A stretch of 64,000 nt of DNA from Pegea sp. RAD2-039 (GCA_034620365.1 JAQGEQ010000126.1:186001-250000); one strand, 5' to 3'; shown: positions 49,620-62,260, counted from the stretch's first letter. Made by a program: numbers and translations. Notes: generated by a model not told the origin, from the letters alone.

Positions 49620-50035
49620 AGGCTCATCATTCAAAAGTAAGCCGCTCAGCAACTTTAACAACATTCAATGTTAACAGTTTCCTTAATATGGTAACTACGG
49701 TTTGGAATGCCCTTCCCGACTCCATCAGTAAATCAAAATTTATAGCATTTTTCAAAATTTTGTTTAAAAAACAAGATTTAAGTAGTTTTCTTAATAAGTG
49801 ATATGTATCACTCCCAATTTCCTCACTTTCTTTTTCTATTTTGTCATATCAAAATTTCGATTCGTGATTTAAGTTTTAACTATGCTACTACAGTGTTCTT
49901 ATTATTTCTCTATTGATCCTAAATTGTAATACCTAAGATCTTCTAATTATTTCTTGGCTCATAGCACTTGGTTTTTGTTTGCTATAAGAGCTATTGAATT
50001 TGTAACTCGCAGCGACGCGTTGAATAAATAGATAA
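49620..50035 (+). mobile_element. LINE 3' end with readable ORF2 terminus
   Basis: The best preserved copy of this 3' end. The frame EAHHSKVSRSATLTTF, then NMVTTVWNALPDSISKSKFI and AFFKILFKKQDLSSFLNK ends in TGA at 49800. WN-LPDSI...F...LKK is the classic end of CR1/Jockey-type ORF2. The 3' UTR follows with CCTAAGATCTTCTAATTATT, TTTGCTATAAGAGCTATTGA, GCAGCGACGCGTTGAATA and a short AATAGATAAA tail. Confidence 0.8.
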
Positions 50036-50039
50036 AGAC

Positions 50040-51569
50040 CTTATTTTCAACTCACCAGAAAGTCTGAAGACTCAGTTGATACTAAAGATATATTTTTTTC
50101 AATTCTTATAGAGAAGAAATGCCCCTTCCAAAGGGCGAATAAATTCTTCAAATTAACAAACTGTTCTTGTTTGTTACCAAAAGTTTTTTTGAACTTATTT
50201 GACAGAGTAGACTCAGGCTAGAAACTTTTCTGATTATTTTTTTTTCAATTATTTTAACAGAAAATTTGTGTTTTTTTTTTGTCATTAATTCTTCTTGGAT
50301 AATTGATCAACTTTTAAGAAGAATATGTCTTGGTGGTGCAACTCATCTCTCCTTTACATTAGGGCTGCAATACGAGATAGCTATTAGAAATAATATTGTT
50401 GAGTATTAAAACCTGTTTTGTCTATTAATAACAAACTTGCTTTAAAAAGGCTTAAAAGAAAGACATTCTTTAATATTTGATATATTACAATGAGAAACTT
50501 ATTTCCAAATTATTTTTGATCCAATACATGGGAAATTTTTGATCAAGATGCCAATAAAAGATTCTAACTAATAAGATGTTATAACGAAATTATAAACTGT
50601 TTCTACATTTGCTTTATGTAAACTTCTTCTATTCTTATCACAACTCTGATTCTAATTTTCTGAAATCCACATGTAATCTACATTTATAAAACAATATCAG
50701 CGTGTAAGTGAAGCTACCTTGTGTACTTTTCAAGATTGATTAGAATAACAATTTGACTAAAATGTTTTGTTAGTAAATATTTTTTACCTCATCTATCTTC
50801 ATATGCATTTATTATTAGCTAAATTATCTGTTATTTTATGAAATTCAAGCCACTTAAAATTTTCTCACCAGTAATAATAACAAATCCCAAAGTTTCGATA
50901 AGTCTGAAAATTGATCTCTATTCTAGAGTATCTTTGATAAGTTTATATAGAAACATTATTTTATCGAGATAGTTGAATCAAATAATGAGATTACACTCTT
51001 TAATCTAAACCTTAAATAAATTCATTTTTGAATATTATCTTTAGTTATGAAATGTGGAGTTTTGTGGTTGAAGGGGCTTTCAACTCTACAAAGGTTACAG
51101 GTTTACTAAAAGCAGATTGAAAGAAAGGCAATTTGTAGGAAAGATTTTTCTTAAAATTATTTAAATAAACTTTTTTTCATTTTTGTTCAAAATGAAAATT
51201 TGATTCGATTTAGTTCAAATTTTCAGCTCTTTTAAGGTTTTTAGTTAATAATTTAATAACTTCAAATTGATATTGAAGTAAGTTAATGATTAATTTGAAA
51301 TCCTGTTAAAAATTATTCATAAAAAACAACTTTTGAAAGAAGACGAAAAAATATTGAATTTTTGAAAAACGATTTTTTTTTACTTCAGTTTTTAACCTGA
51401 AAAAAAATCAACAAATCCAAAAGAAGTTTTCTGAAAGTTCAAACTTTTCTGGAATTTCTCTTTTAATTAATTCTATATTCAAGAATAATATAAGCACAGT
51501 TGAAAGTAAATCAAGTTCAACGCGATAAGAAAATGAAACAAGAAGTTGACGTAAATAGCGTTGATGACG
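50040..51569. other. Intergenic, AT-rich, hyccin 3' side
   Basis: About 1.5 kb. It should include the hyccin 3' UTR near 51569. No other gene is visible. Confidence 0.4.
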
Positions 51570-52047
51570 TCACAGAACAGTAGTTCGCGACTTACAATTG
51601 TCATCATCACCATCTTCATCTGCATATAACAACTTTTCAACTTTTATGTGACGTACAACAGGCGATGACGTCATCACATCTACGTCATCAACGCTTATCT
51701 TCTTGATTAAGAAATCATTTTCATCGCTTCCATCGCTAGCAGGTTGTGACGTCATCAGTTGATTACTATCGCGAATAATTTGAATGGAGTCGGGTCGTTT
51801 TGACGGCTTGCTGATGACGTCATCATCTCGCTTTCCTTTACAGCGGTTTCGATTAGAAGACGTTGTGACGTCATCAACAGCGGGGAATCACCTGATGACT
51901 TCTCGTCGCCATCGACTCGTAGTGACGCCATCTCTATGGCAACATCATTGAGATCTTCTGAGGACTCGGGATCGGAGCTGAGATCTCCTCCAGATGAAGG
52001 AGGCAGAACAAACGCAGTTTTCTATAAAAGCAGCAATGATGACGTCA
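51565..52047. promoter_or_regulatory. Cluster of six TGACGTCA palindromes over hyccin's last exons
   Basis: TGACGTCA, the full CRE/ATF palindrome, occurs exactly at 51565-51572, 51666-51673, 51747-51754, 51815-51822, 51866-51873 and 52040-52047, usually inside GATGACGTCATC. Near-misses lie at 51682 and 51922. The copies fall in coding sequence and mini-introns alike, and in different reading frames. Single copies also occur at 21484 and 24467. Confidence 0.6.
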
Positions 52048-55000
52048 TCAGTAAACGTCGAGACTTCGAACCTTGCCGTCGGCGTTGTCAGTGGACTTTT
52101 TGCCCGAACGCTTCGATCTCAAATCTGCAAATAGAAGATGAAGATGAGAAGAGCTTCAAAGATCACCTGAGACTGACAATTCTTGGGTAATGACGGAAGC
52201 TTGTGAAGATTGGATGACGTGATGCTCTTTAGAGTGAGTTTTGATGATTTCAGGATCTTCTTTGGAGTGTTTGGGGATTCCTTCGAGAGTTTGTCAGCGC
52301 TGAAATTAGTTGTCACAGAAGTTAGAGGTTTGCGGAGCATCACTTAAATAATTTCGTTTCGAATTTCATTTTTTTAATTTATTTTGTCGTTTTATATTCA
52401 CTTATACCTCTGCAGTGTTTCTACATCAATTATGTTAATTCATCATACTTAAGACCTTTATCTTTCTTAAATCATTTTGTATCTATTCGATATGAGATCT
52501 AAAAAATTTGTCACCAGCAGCCAATTGTTGATTATAATAATAAGCTAGGAGAAAAAAGAATCCTTGAATGGATATTTTTGACTCAAACACAATTTAATAA
52601 TGAATTGAAAAGAATGAAACAATATTTCAAGAAATTAGTTTGAAACACTATAAAAAGCCACCAAGAATATTCTGTTTAATTTCAATCTTAAAAAAAGAAT
52701 TTGGATTCAAATTAAGTTTAAAAGTATTATTATTAGATTTGTAAACTAACAAATCGAACAATTGAAGATTATTTTCTTATTTCGATATCTGATTTCTGCC
52801 GCGCTGTGGTTAAAACCTTTTAAAGAAATAATTGGAAATTAGAAGCTAACCAATCATGCATATATGCATCAACTTAGCTTCAAACAGAGAAAGAAAATAA
52901 GATTTTAAAATGATCAGGAAGATTAGACTCACTAGAAAAGATCAGAGACATTTTCTTCATTTGAATCAGGATTTCTAGATTCCTGCACCTTCCTTGAAGA
53001 TGCTGAAAAAAAGAAAACTTATTTGAAGAAGATATGAGTTTGATTATAGAATTGAAATTATAAGTTCTGAGTAAAACACCATCCTACCCCGGCACCGCCC
53101 ACATTCTTAAAGAGACTCGAGGACGCCTTAGGGCGCGATCAAATTTTTAATTGACCTTTGTAAGCTGTAGATGGAAGAATCACCCTTTCTGTCAGCGTAT
53201 GAGCTTTAAGTATTGTGGAGTGTAGCGCACACTGAACTAATCCTACTCTTTAGATCCTGATTGCTGGGTGACGAGGCCCAGTGACCTCAAAGCCAACAGA
53301 TTGTGGACTTTCTATCTAGGTCTACAAACATACCAGCAACTACAAGACAACTATTCTATCGAGCAACTAATTACAATTTACAAGCCTTTTTCGGGTAACT
53401 TTTTAATCATTTAATCAGATTGAAAAAAACAATTTTCAATTTCAAATGTAGATGGCACTAACCTGACATGTTAGCTTGAGACTTATTAGTTGTCAATTGG
53501 GAATCCTCTCTACGAGGGATGTAGTCAGCAGAAACATCTTCATTTTGATGTCTCCATTTATGTAAACGGATAGATTGAGCTGTAGCAGCGGTTCTGGTGT
53601 TACTGTTAGCACGTCCAAGAATGGGTGTCACCGCATATGATAGATTATGAGGGAGGTTTTCCGATTTGAATTTGTGTTCATATCCAGTTGTGTTGATGAT
53701 TGCGTTACAGAATGTCATTAACTGAAAGCAGACGTTTGTGAGTTAACTGGTGATGAGGTATTTATTTGAAGACTTTTATCAATTATTTATCAATTTGAGA
53801 TCTTTAGTAGGCTAGTAGCAAAACTGGTAAATTTTAAACTTTCAGAAACTAATTTTTCGGTTTCAAACATTTCAAGTAGAAATCAATTTTTCTTGCAGAG
53901 AAATAAATTGATAAGAATGAAAAAAGAAAAGTTTTTATTGAAACCAGTTGACAATTGGCTTTATCAAAGTTCAAGTCCAGTTTCAAAGGACGACTTAGTC
54001 TACTTGAAAAAGTTTTCAAACAAAAATACCAAAAATTAAGAAGATTTACAGAAAGTGAGTAATAGAAATTATTGATTTAAGTAAAAAATTTAGATTCAAA
54101 CAAAAAAACTTCACTTTCGAACTGAATTTAAACAGATTTCATTGACAATAACAAGAGACTAAAACTCTTAAAATAAAACCAACAACTTTAGATTTTAGTT
54201 ACTTTAGGTTCCAAGTTCAAATTTGCTGCAACTGAAACTGCTTTCACGACTTCTTTCCCACTTTGCTTGTGACCATTATAGATAGCATAGTGGATCGATT
54301 GAAGGATTGGTAGGAAAAGATCTACTTCCAGAGGAACACGCCGGAAGTTATCGTGACTGGAAAGTAAACATTTGAAGATTTGTATTGACTTGATAGCTTG
54401 AAGAGTGATTGATGTTGTTTTACTATATCAATTAAATTGATATTGAGGCAGTTTTTAGCACCTTAAACCCTCCAAGTATAATTTCTGCCATGGATAACCT
54501 CTAGTTGATAAATAATGACTGACACGACACAATAAACTCAAAGATGCTTGTTGTAGTTCAGCTACCCACTCAAAGTAGGTTTTCATTAAAATACCAAAAA
54601 TCTGCGAAAAATTAAAACGTGAATTGAATCAGAAGTAAAAAGTTAAATGCTTGTTACTTTTGCTCGATTAGAAGCTGTTATTTTTGAGTATTGCTTGGCA
54701 GAGCTTACAATGATGTAATCTGTCTGTCGACGTTGCGTATCTAACAAGTTTTCCATATAAGGGTACTGCAGATAAAATCATTTTAAATAAAAGTTAATAC
54801 TTAATAAAGTGTAATTAAGTTAACAAGTTTATTATAATTATACTTAAAACTTTCATAAATCATAAAAATGTGTGTTAGAGAAAGGTCACCTCCTTCGCGT
54901 TTATTGTAATAAATGTAAAAAAGCATTTATTTTGCATTTGATGTTCTATTACTCATCATAGTTTTATCATTTTATTTATATAACTTATAATTATTTATAT

Positions 55001-55916
55001 AATATACACAAATATAATGAAGCTTTACCAAAGTTGCATTATGATAAATAGATGATTTAGATAAGCATGGAACTTGGGTGGTTGAACTTGGCTGTGATAG
55101 GTTCATAGAAGAGCTTTGACTGCAGTCATCACATAGTAAACCATATATAGAAAGCACGATAGTGCATAAGCTTGAATAATTATCATTTGAAGTTGAATTT
55201 AAAGATAGATGATTATGATAAAAACCTCCTATCAAAGCAGGAAAGAAACCAATCGCATAAAGTTTCAGTTTTTTATTTCTAGAAACAATAAAAAGATAAA
55301 AAATAAAAGACAATAATTCAGATTAAGATTCAAATGCTAATAAAAAAATTATAGATATTTTTCACTTAATAAAGTTATTACTAAAACAAAATATATTTAC
55401 AAGTACATATTCATATTCAATGAAATAAAACTTTGTTTTTTCATATACTTACTTACTCCTATAAAACTTGAATAGCTGATGACATACTGGTGCAACGTAT
55501 TGTGATAAAACTGACTCTCCATTCCCAAATATAGCTTTCTCAAAAGCTTTCAAAGGTTCATCTTGTTTTTGTATATTTTCAGCATATTTGCCAACAGCTG
55601 ATTCAGGCAAACTTTTATATTCTGTCAACCAATCATTCAATACTTTTTCAAACATTTTTTCATCTTTAGAGGATAATTCTTTAACTTGTTTATCAATAGA
55701 AACTGAAAAGTCTTCCTCTAATTTCTTTGGAGGATTTATGCTATCAGACTGGGAGTTATTATGAAATAAATAGTTTTTATTTAGTGGTGATATTATATAC
55801 TTTTCATCTTTAAGACCATTATTGGTTTCTAATAAAGAGTCTGACTTCTGATTGAGTTTTGATTGGGAATTGACAAATCCATTTTCAATATTTGAATCTT
55901 TTTCATTTGCAGACAT
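51570..55916 (-). CDS. HYCC1: Hyccin (FAM126) family, PI4KA complex subunit, about 12 exons
   Basis: Cytosolic partner of TTC7 that helps hold phosphatidylinositol 4-kinase alpha at the plasma membrane. Exons: 55916-55453, 55278-55029 (or to 55010), 54767-54658, 54601-54462, 54356-54203, 53721-53463, 53002-52933, 52803-52751 (weak), 52342-52178, 52124-52072, 52021-51892, 51835-51570. Family matches: LNDWLTEYKSLPESAV, VAPVCHQLFKFYRSK, KLYAIGFFPALIGG, LSKSSIYHN, KITASNRAKIFGIL, SIHYAIYNG, TAQSIRLHKWRHQ and SKLTLKSITSS. About 710 residues in all. An Asn/Ser-rich stretch of about 90 residues precedes the usual N-terminus. Exon 2 to exon 3 does not join in frame with the obvious donor (ATL|GTAAAG); a weaker donor 19 bases later (T|GTGTAT) restores it. 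Exon 8 is supported only by frame and splice sites. The C-terminus RTTVL resembles a class I PDZ ligand. HYCC1 and HYCC2 are equally likely as namesakes. Confidence 0.85.
52390..52548 (+). mobile_element. LINE 3'-UTR fragment in hyccin intron 8
   Basis: It contains TATACCTCTGCAGTGTTTCT, ATACTTAAGACC, ATTTTGTATCTATTCGATATGAG, and CAGCAGCCAATTGTTGATTATAATAATAA. These parallel the 3' ends at 36320 and 56780. Antisense to the host gene. Confidence 0.6.
53070..53400. repeat. Unclassified GC-richer block in hyccin intron 6
   Basis: About 330 bases with marked CG and GGC content (CCCCGGCACCGCCCAC, CGCCTTAGGGCGCG, GGGTGACGAGGCCCAGTGACC), unlike the rest of the intron. It has no open frame that looks coding and no A/B box pair I trust. 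It is most likely a repeat insertion of unknown family. Confidence 0.35.
54876..54925 (+). repeat. Shared LINE/SINE 3' tail in hyccin intron 2
   Basis: GTGTGTTAGAGAAAGGTCAC, then CTCCTTCGCGTTTATTGTAATAAATG. This is a decayed copy of the terminal segment seen at 13757-13800 (opposite strand), 30455-30525 and 61533-61590. Confidence 0.6.
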
Positions 55917-56775
55917 TTTATTTAACAAAACTTTTTATAAATTTATCAAACAATATAGTACCTTATATTTTCAAGCATGAAAGCTGTAAAAATATTGAAC
56001 ATAAACACTAAATAATATTAGATAATAACTAATATAAAATATGCTTAAAACTTGAATCAGTAATATCATAAAGCAAATGATAATATAGCTTATAAATTCA
56101 CAAATTCATTGTTTATTTATTTAATACATGACAACAGGTAAGAAACAGCTTTTATAGTGAGCACAGTACATATTTTTATTTATATTTTAGCAAGTAACTT
56201 AATTTGACTAGAAAGTAATTTTTATCAAGTAAGAAAAAAAACTTAATACCTATTTTAAAATTTATAAATAATATCATTAATTAAAACTTTTTTTTAAGTT
56301 AGAAAATTCATGTTCATAAAAAATACTTTTATATAGTTATTAATTTTGAAAAATTATTACCATACAAGTGTTTGTAGAAAAATATAAAAAATCAAATAAC
56401 AAAAATTAATCAGTAAATTATTGGATTATGAGAGGCAAAAAATTAATTTGAAAAACAAAATAAAAAAACAATCTTTTTATAAAATGATAATTTGAATTTT
56501 TATACTAAAACATAGAGTTTAAAATATGTTAATCAAAGTTTCATATTCCTTCAAACTAAATTATCTAACTCAAAATATTATTACTTCTAAAACAAAATTA
56601 AAAATTGAACCTTAATTAAAATATAAAAATGAAAAGACTTGAGTAAGAAAATTATTTAAAAAAAATGCTTTTAAAATAGTTTTTATCAGACTATATAAAT
56701 AGAGTAAATTATTTGAAGTATAAAAAGTATATGAAAATGAAAACTACTTTAGCTAACTTATAGTAAAAATAATAA
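55917..56775. other. Hyccin 5' flank, AT-rich
   Basis: About 0.85 kb, no gene or clear motif. The start codon at 55916 is in good context (AAAATGTC). Confidence 0.4.
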
Positions 56776-56779
56776 TCTT

Positions 56780-57110
56780 TTCAATAAGATGACCACAACT
56801 TGAAATCTTCTTCCTCATCACATCATCAAAATCTATCACCTCTTTTAAAATTATGATTGAAGTAATTTTTTAATAAGTAAATTATCAAACTGCCAGTTTC
56901 TTCATTTTCTCCACTTATTTTGTAATTTTGATTTAAAATTTACAGTTACTTATGCCTCTGTAGTGTTCTTATTTTCTTTTCTACATTATTTTATGTTAAA
57001 ATGTGATACTTAAGACCTTTTTATTATCTTTCTGCTCATTTTGGTTGTGCTCGGTGTAAGAACTTTATAATTTGTTATCTGCAGCCATTCATAGAATAAA
57101 ATAAATAAAC
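56780..57110 (+). mobile_element. LINE 3' end (twin of 36320-36655)
   Basis: Aligns nearly base for base with 36360-36655: AAAATCTATCACCTCTT, AAACTGCCAGTTTCTTCATT, GTAGTGTTCTTATTTTCTTT, GATACTTAAGACCTTTTTAT, GTTATCTGCAGCCA, AATAAAATAAATAAAC tail. Confidence 0.75.
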
Positions 57111-58350
57111 AAGTTTATAAAATTATACAGAAATTTGTAAATATATAAATTATTTTTAAAGGTCTAAATAATCGTTTTGATATCATTTTCTATCAAATCA
57201 TAAAAATATGCTTTATAACTTAAAAATATATTTTTGTATAAAGTAAAAAATATTTAATCAAAAAGTATTATTAAGCAGTTATATACAAACAGACTATCAA
57301 TAACTTCAATCAAAATAAACTTAATTATTTATTATTAATCAAATTTCTATATTCAATTTTTCTAAAAAAATCTAATATAAATATTAACCAAAATTTATGT
57401 AAAAGGTCAAAGTACTGAAACTTGTGATAAATTGACAGAACAATATTATGATCAAAGTGATTGAAACTGATAACTTCAGATTCGTTGTATTCGAAAAAGG
57501 AGCAAATATAGAAATAGTTTTTAACTAAATTAGAAAGCCAAATTCTCTTTTTTATTTAGTTTTAATAACATTAAAAATGAAGCTAAAGTAAAAATTAAAT
57601 CTATATCTATATACTAAAAAGAATTTCTACTTAATCACAAATATCTAGAACTCAACATTCAGAAATATAGCTGAGCACACCAAACCACGTACGTTTTCAA
57701 GAAATGAAAGTTTAAAAAATCTTTGCCGGACTATTTCCAAATGTCACATATTAGAGATTTATTAAGATCTTTTATGATAAAAATATTTTGCTTTATATTT
57801 CTTACGATCCTTAAATCATTCAATATTCGTTTTCACAAACGCTTTTAAAAATAACAGAACAACCTCAATTAGTTTCTTAATTCTTAAGATTATTTTAATA
57901 GATCATGTTTACTATTATGTAGAGACGTTTTTCGGTCAATATAGAAATATATATTCAGATAATTAACTGGTTTGTTAGTCCGTGAAGACTAAGATAAATC
58001 AGCTTAAAATTGTATTAATAGATTGTCTGCAACGTTCATCATTTAAACATTCAAGTCAGTTATCGACATTACTCTAAATGACTGGATTAATTTAAACATT
58101 TTACAAATAAAACTAAAAAGATAATTTAAAAGATACTTCAATCAAACGTCAATCAAAATCTTAATCTTGATAATCATTGGCTTATTCTTAATTTATTCGA
58201 TTAAAACCAACAAAAATATTAAATAATTTAGAAAATCCCAAAATCTTTAAGAAAAGTGACAGTTTTTAAAGTTAAAAACTATCAATGTTAGATTTAGAAA
58301 AATAATGTAAAAAAAACAAGTTGACAATCTTATTTCTTTTTTAACTTCGC
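57111..58350. other. Intergenic, AT-rich
   Basis: About 1.2 kb between the LINE 3' end and the FRA10AC1 stop. Nothing recognisable on either strand. Confidence 0.4.
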
Positions 58351-60517
58351 TTATAAAAACATTCCGGAGAAATATTCGTCGAATTCGTCTTCTCTGTAAA
58401 ATTTGAAATTGTTTAAAGTTTAATGAAAAATCAAAACAAAATTGTTGCTACAAAAAACTTATGATATTTTAATATTTGATAAATAAACAAAAGATATAAA
58501 ATTATTAAAAGAAAAAACCAATTACCGAGTTTTTTCAGTTTCAATTTTTTTGGGCTTTTTCCAAACATCTTCATCAGATTCATCAGAAGCAGATTTTGCA
58601 GATTTAGAAGAACCAGCTAAAAAAATAATTTTAACTTTTCAGCTTCAGAAGTTTTCTTCAAAATTGGAATAATTTATTGAAAGAAGTTAAAAGATTTTGA
58701 ATGAAACAGTTTTAAAGGATAACAATTTAGGTCACCTTCATCTTTACTTCGTTTTTTCTTTTTGCTGCCTTTTTTCCTTTTTTCTTTTCTTTTTAATGTT
58801 TGGTTTTCTTTAATTTGTTTTCTCTTATTTGATTTGCCAGTAACATCTTTCCGCCTTAGATTTGGTGATAAATAAAGAAAATTTATGGAATTTAAAAAAC
58901 CAAAAACGACATCATTGTAATCACAAACTAACTAAAAAATAAAACTAAACTAACTTATGATGGAAATTCAGTTTATGGGAACACTCTGCACATAATCTTG
59001 CTTTCACAAGAGCATTCTTCATCTCATCATCTTCATGATAAGCAAAATTTACCTCCCAACTCCTCAACCCACTTTTTTCAAAACATTTTTTGTTGCAGCA
59101 TGAAAATTGACCTTTACCAGAAACTACCTAAAAGAACAGATGAATTGTTGAACAATTCTTGAAAAGGTTTAGGTTTTTGAGGTACTTCTTTTTCAGTCCG
59201 CCATCGGAAACCGATTTTATTCTCTTTGAAGAGCGATAAATCGCAAATCGCGTACTCCTTGTACAACTTGTCCCAATACTTCTTCGCAAGACGTTCCTCC
59301 CAACTCAAAGTTGATAACTCAACTTCATCCCATAAGAATTTATGATTTGTGTAAATTACATCAAGATCTGATTTGTCTTTGGAACTAAACATTTTTAATG
59401 TTTACAAAGTGACGTCAAGTTTGATCGACCTAACCTGTCCCGTTTGATGTCACTCAGTTTGCCTCCATATAGAGTTAAATAATCATTTACCATCTTTTTA
59501 TGTCGGTTAAACTGAAAAAAGCATTTAGAGAAAAATATAAAAAATAACTTTAGATATTAAATTTTACTTTTAAACGCATGGCTGCAGATAACACTATTTA
59601 ATTTTGAAGTATGAACCTCTGAGGACTTTATATATTTTATTATTTTTCTCTGCTATAAGAGCTGTATAATGTGTTATTTGCAGACATGCGCCAAATATAA
59701 TAAATAAATATTATCAAAAATAATACATGTTATATTAATCATTATTAACTTAATCAAACTGATACAGAAATCACAATATGCTTATTGTAAATTACTAACA
59801 GCATCTAACGTCAACAATTGATGATATCTCATTCTTTTTCCCTCTTCAACATCTAGCATATCTGCAGCTGATCTTTTAGAGGGCATACTTGGGGCTTTTT
59901 GGTGATGATGTAATAAACCAAGATGACCCCTTTATAAAATATAATAATATTTCACTTTGAATAAACTATAATTACAGAAATTTCTTTGAGCTTGCTCTCA
60001 GAAAGTATTGTGAGAAGCTACTTTTCAATGTAGAAACACAACATCTCTGTATAAGGTAAGTTTTCTTAAATGTTTTAAATCATGCCATAAAATGTTACAA
60101 GTAAATTCATTGAAAAAATCAAATTTAAAAAACATAATAATGATAATCAAATTAACTTACATGGTAAAATATATGTATAATGAAAAAAAAATAAATATTA
60201 AAATGTAAATGATCCTGATAAATAATGATAATAAATTTAACTTACATGTATGGTTTTCTAAAAATGTCATCATCTTTGTTTAATTTCTTTTTTAATCTAA
60301 AACTAGCTTCACTTGAAGTATCAGATAATTCAGATCCATAATTTTGTTGATCCTAAATAACATTAAAAAATGGTTAATATCATAAAAGATTTAGTTAGTA
60401 ATATAATCAAAATAAAAAGTTACATTTTCTTATATAAAAATTTAACTTAACATTTTTTTTTGAAATTGTAAAAGTCAGAAAAATTCATTAACAAAAAATC
60501 ACCTGGACAAAACTCAT
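58351..60517 (-). CDS. FRA10AC1: FRA10AC1 homologue, 9 exons, complete
   Basis: Nuclear protein found with spliceosomal complexes; precise role poorly known. Exons: 60517-60503, 60352-60246, 59929-59800, 59511-59435, 59384-59186, 59127-58955, 58854-58736, 58616-58526, 58393-58351. They sum to 954 bases, 317 residues (human 315), in frame. Matches: DMLDVEEGKRMRYHQLLTLD, FNRHKKMVNDYLTLYGG, DLDVIYTNHKFLWDE, WEERLAKKYWDKLYKEY, FKENKIGFRWRTEKEV. Then comes a four-Cys zinc-ribbon-like region: CCNKKC, LRSWEVNFAYHE and LCAECSHKLNFHH. A Lys/Arg-rich stretch (nuclear localisation) follows, and the acidic end DEFDEYFSGMFL matches human EEFDEYFQDLFL. The first coding exon is just five codons. Intron 3 carries a LINE 3' tail. 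Confidence 0.95.
59600..59705 (+). mobile_element. LINE 3'-UTR fragment in FRA10AC1 intron 3
   Basis: CTCTGAGGACTTTATATATT, then TGCTATAAGAGCTGTATAAT, GTTATTTGCAG and an AATAAATAAATA tail. Same terminal family as 36650 and 57105; antisense to the gene. Confidence 0.55.
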
Positions 60518-60940
60518 TGTATAAAAATTTGAAAGAAATATAAAGTTTTTGCAATCAATCACATAAACTCAATTTAAAAATACAATTTACTATTTTTGTT
60601 AACACACGTCAAAATTGGCTTTTGTACAAAATGTTTGAAAAATAGCTGAATTTAAGAGATTTAAAAACGACCTAAATCAAAAGAAATTATAGTTTTTTAT
60701 AGAAACTTGAAAATATTTTACACAGAATTATAGCACTAATTTATTTCAATATAAAAATAAAAAATCACTATAAAAATAATATTTAAATACGATATCTTAA
60801 GTGTCAAACCTTTTTTTTAAATAGTCTAACTCAAATAATGCTTACAAATTATATTGAATCCCCATTTATACTAACTATACTGCTTAAAATTTACATAATT
60901 AGCTTAAATTCTAAAGCTGTTTATCTCATTTTTATAGCAG

Positions 60941-61532
<592 letters not shown>

Positions 61533-62260
61533 CAATAAATGCAAAGGAGGGTGCCTGAAAAGAGCGCTCTCGCTAACACAGACTCTCACAAATAACATCT
61601 ATTAAGTTACAAATACAGAAAGCAAAAGATATAATACATGTCATTTTGGTAGTCCTCAAAGCATATACAGTGAACATATAATTATAGTAATATTTAAAAA
61701 AGGAAAAATTGACAGTTTAGGAACGGCAATGTTGACAATATTATAACGGTTCAACTTCTTCTTAAACAACGCGAGTGATTCTGACAATGTCTGTTGGCAG
61801 CTGGTTCCATGTACTAATTGTGCGGTATGAAAAAAAATTGCTCTGACCAATGTACCAGGTGATATAGGGTTATTAAGGTGTGATGTGTGTCATCTGAGTT
61901 AGCATAACTTGAGGGAAGGACTAATGGAAAAGAAGTCATCAAACTGAAGGTCAATTAAATTGTTGATATATTTAAAAATAAGGATTAAGTCGTATTTAAC
62001 TCGTCAAACTTCCAAAGTATCTAAATTGAAGAAACTGAGACGATGTTTATAACTATCGTATTTAATATTAAGTTTCTTGCATATGAACCTCGTAAATGTC
62101 GCCTGAACAGACTCGATTTTTTTTAGCTCACAAAAAATAATTATTACTTTTACCCTTGAAAAACACTGTATGCCACTCATCTTACAAATAAATTGTTTTG
62201 CAAACATATAGTCAACTTATTTCTATATAGTGAAACTATTGCAGATGGTAAATATAATGA
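61533..62260 (-). mobile_element. LINE 3' portion: ORF2 terminus plus 3' UTR
   Basis: Minus-strand translation gives ESVQATFTRFICKKLNIKYD, SYKHRLSFFNLDTLEVRR, KYDLILIFKYINNLIDL, FDDFFSISPSLKL, a frameshift, then VRAIFFHTAQL and QTLSESLALFKKKLNRYNIV. This is the post-RT end of a CR1/Jockey-type ORF2 (RRFTRFI, YDSY--RL--LNLDTLE-RR---DLI, LP-SI-SL--FK--L). The 3' UTR runs to 61533 and carries the terminal GTTAGCGAGAGCGCTCTTTT and CAGGCACCCTCC shared with the SINE at 13735. Decayed, but younger-looking than the other relics. Confidence 0.8.

Noticed and set aside
51936-52190. 84-residue plus-strand frame
   Set aside because: Antisense of hyccin exons 9-11, which join in frame on the minus strand.
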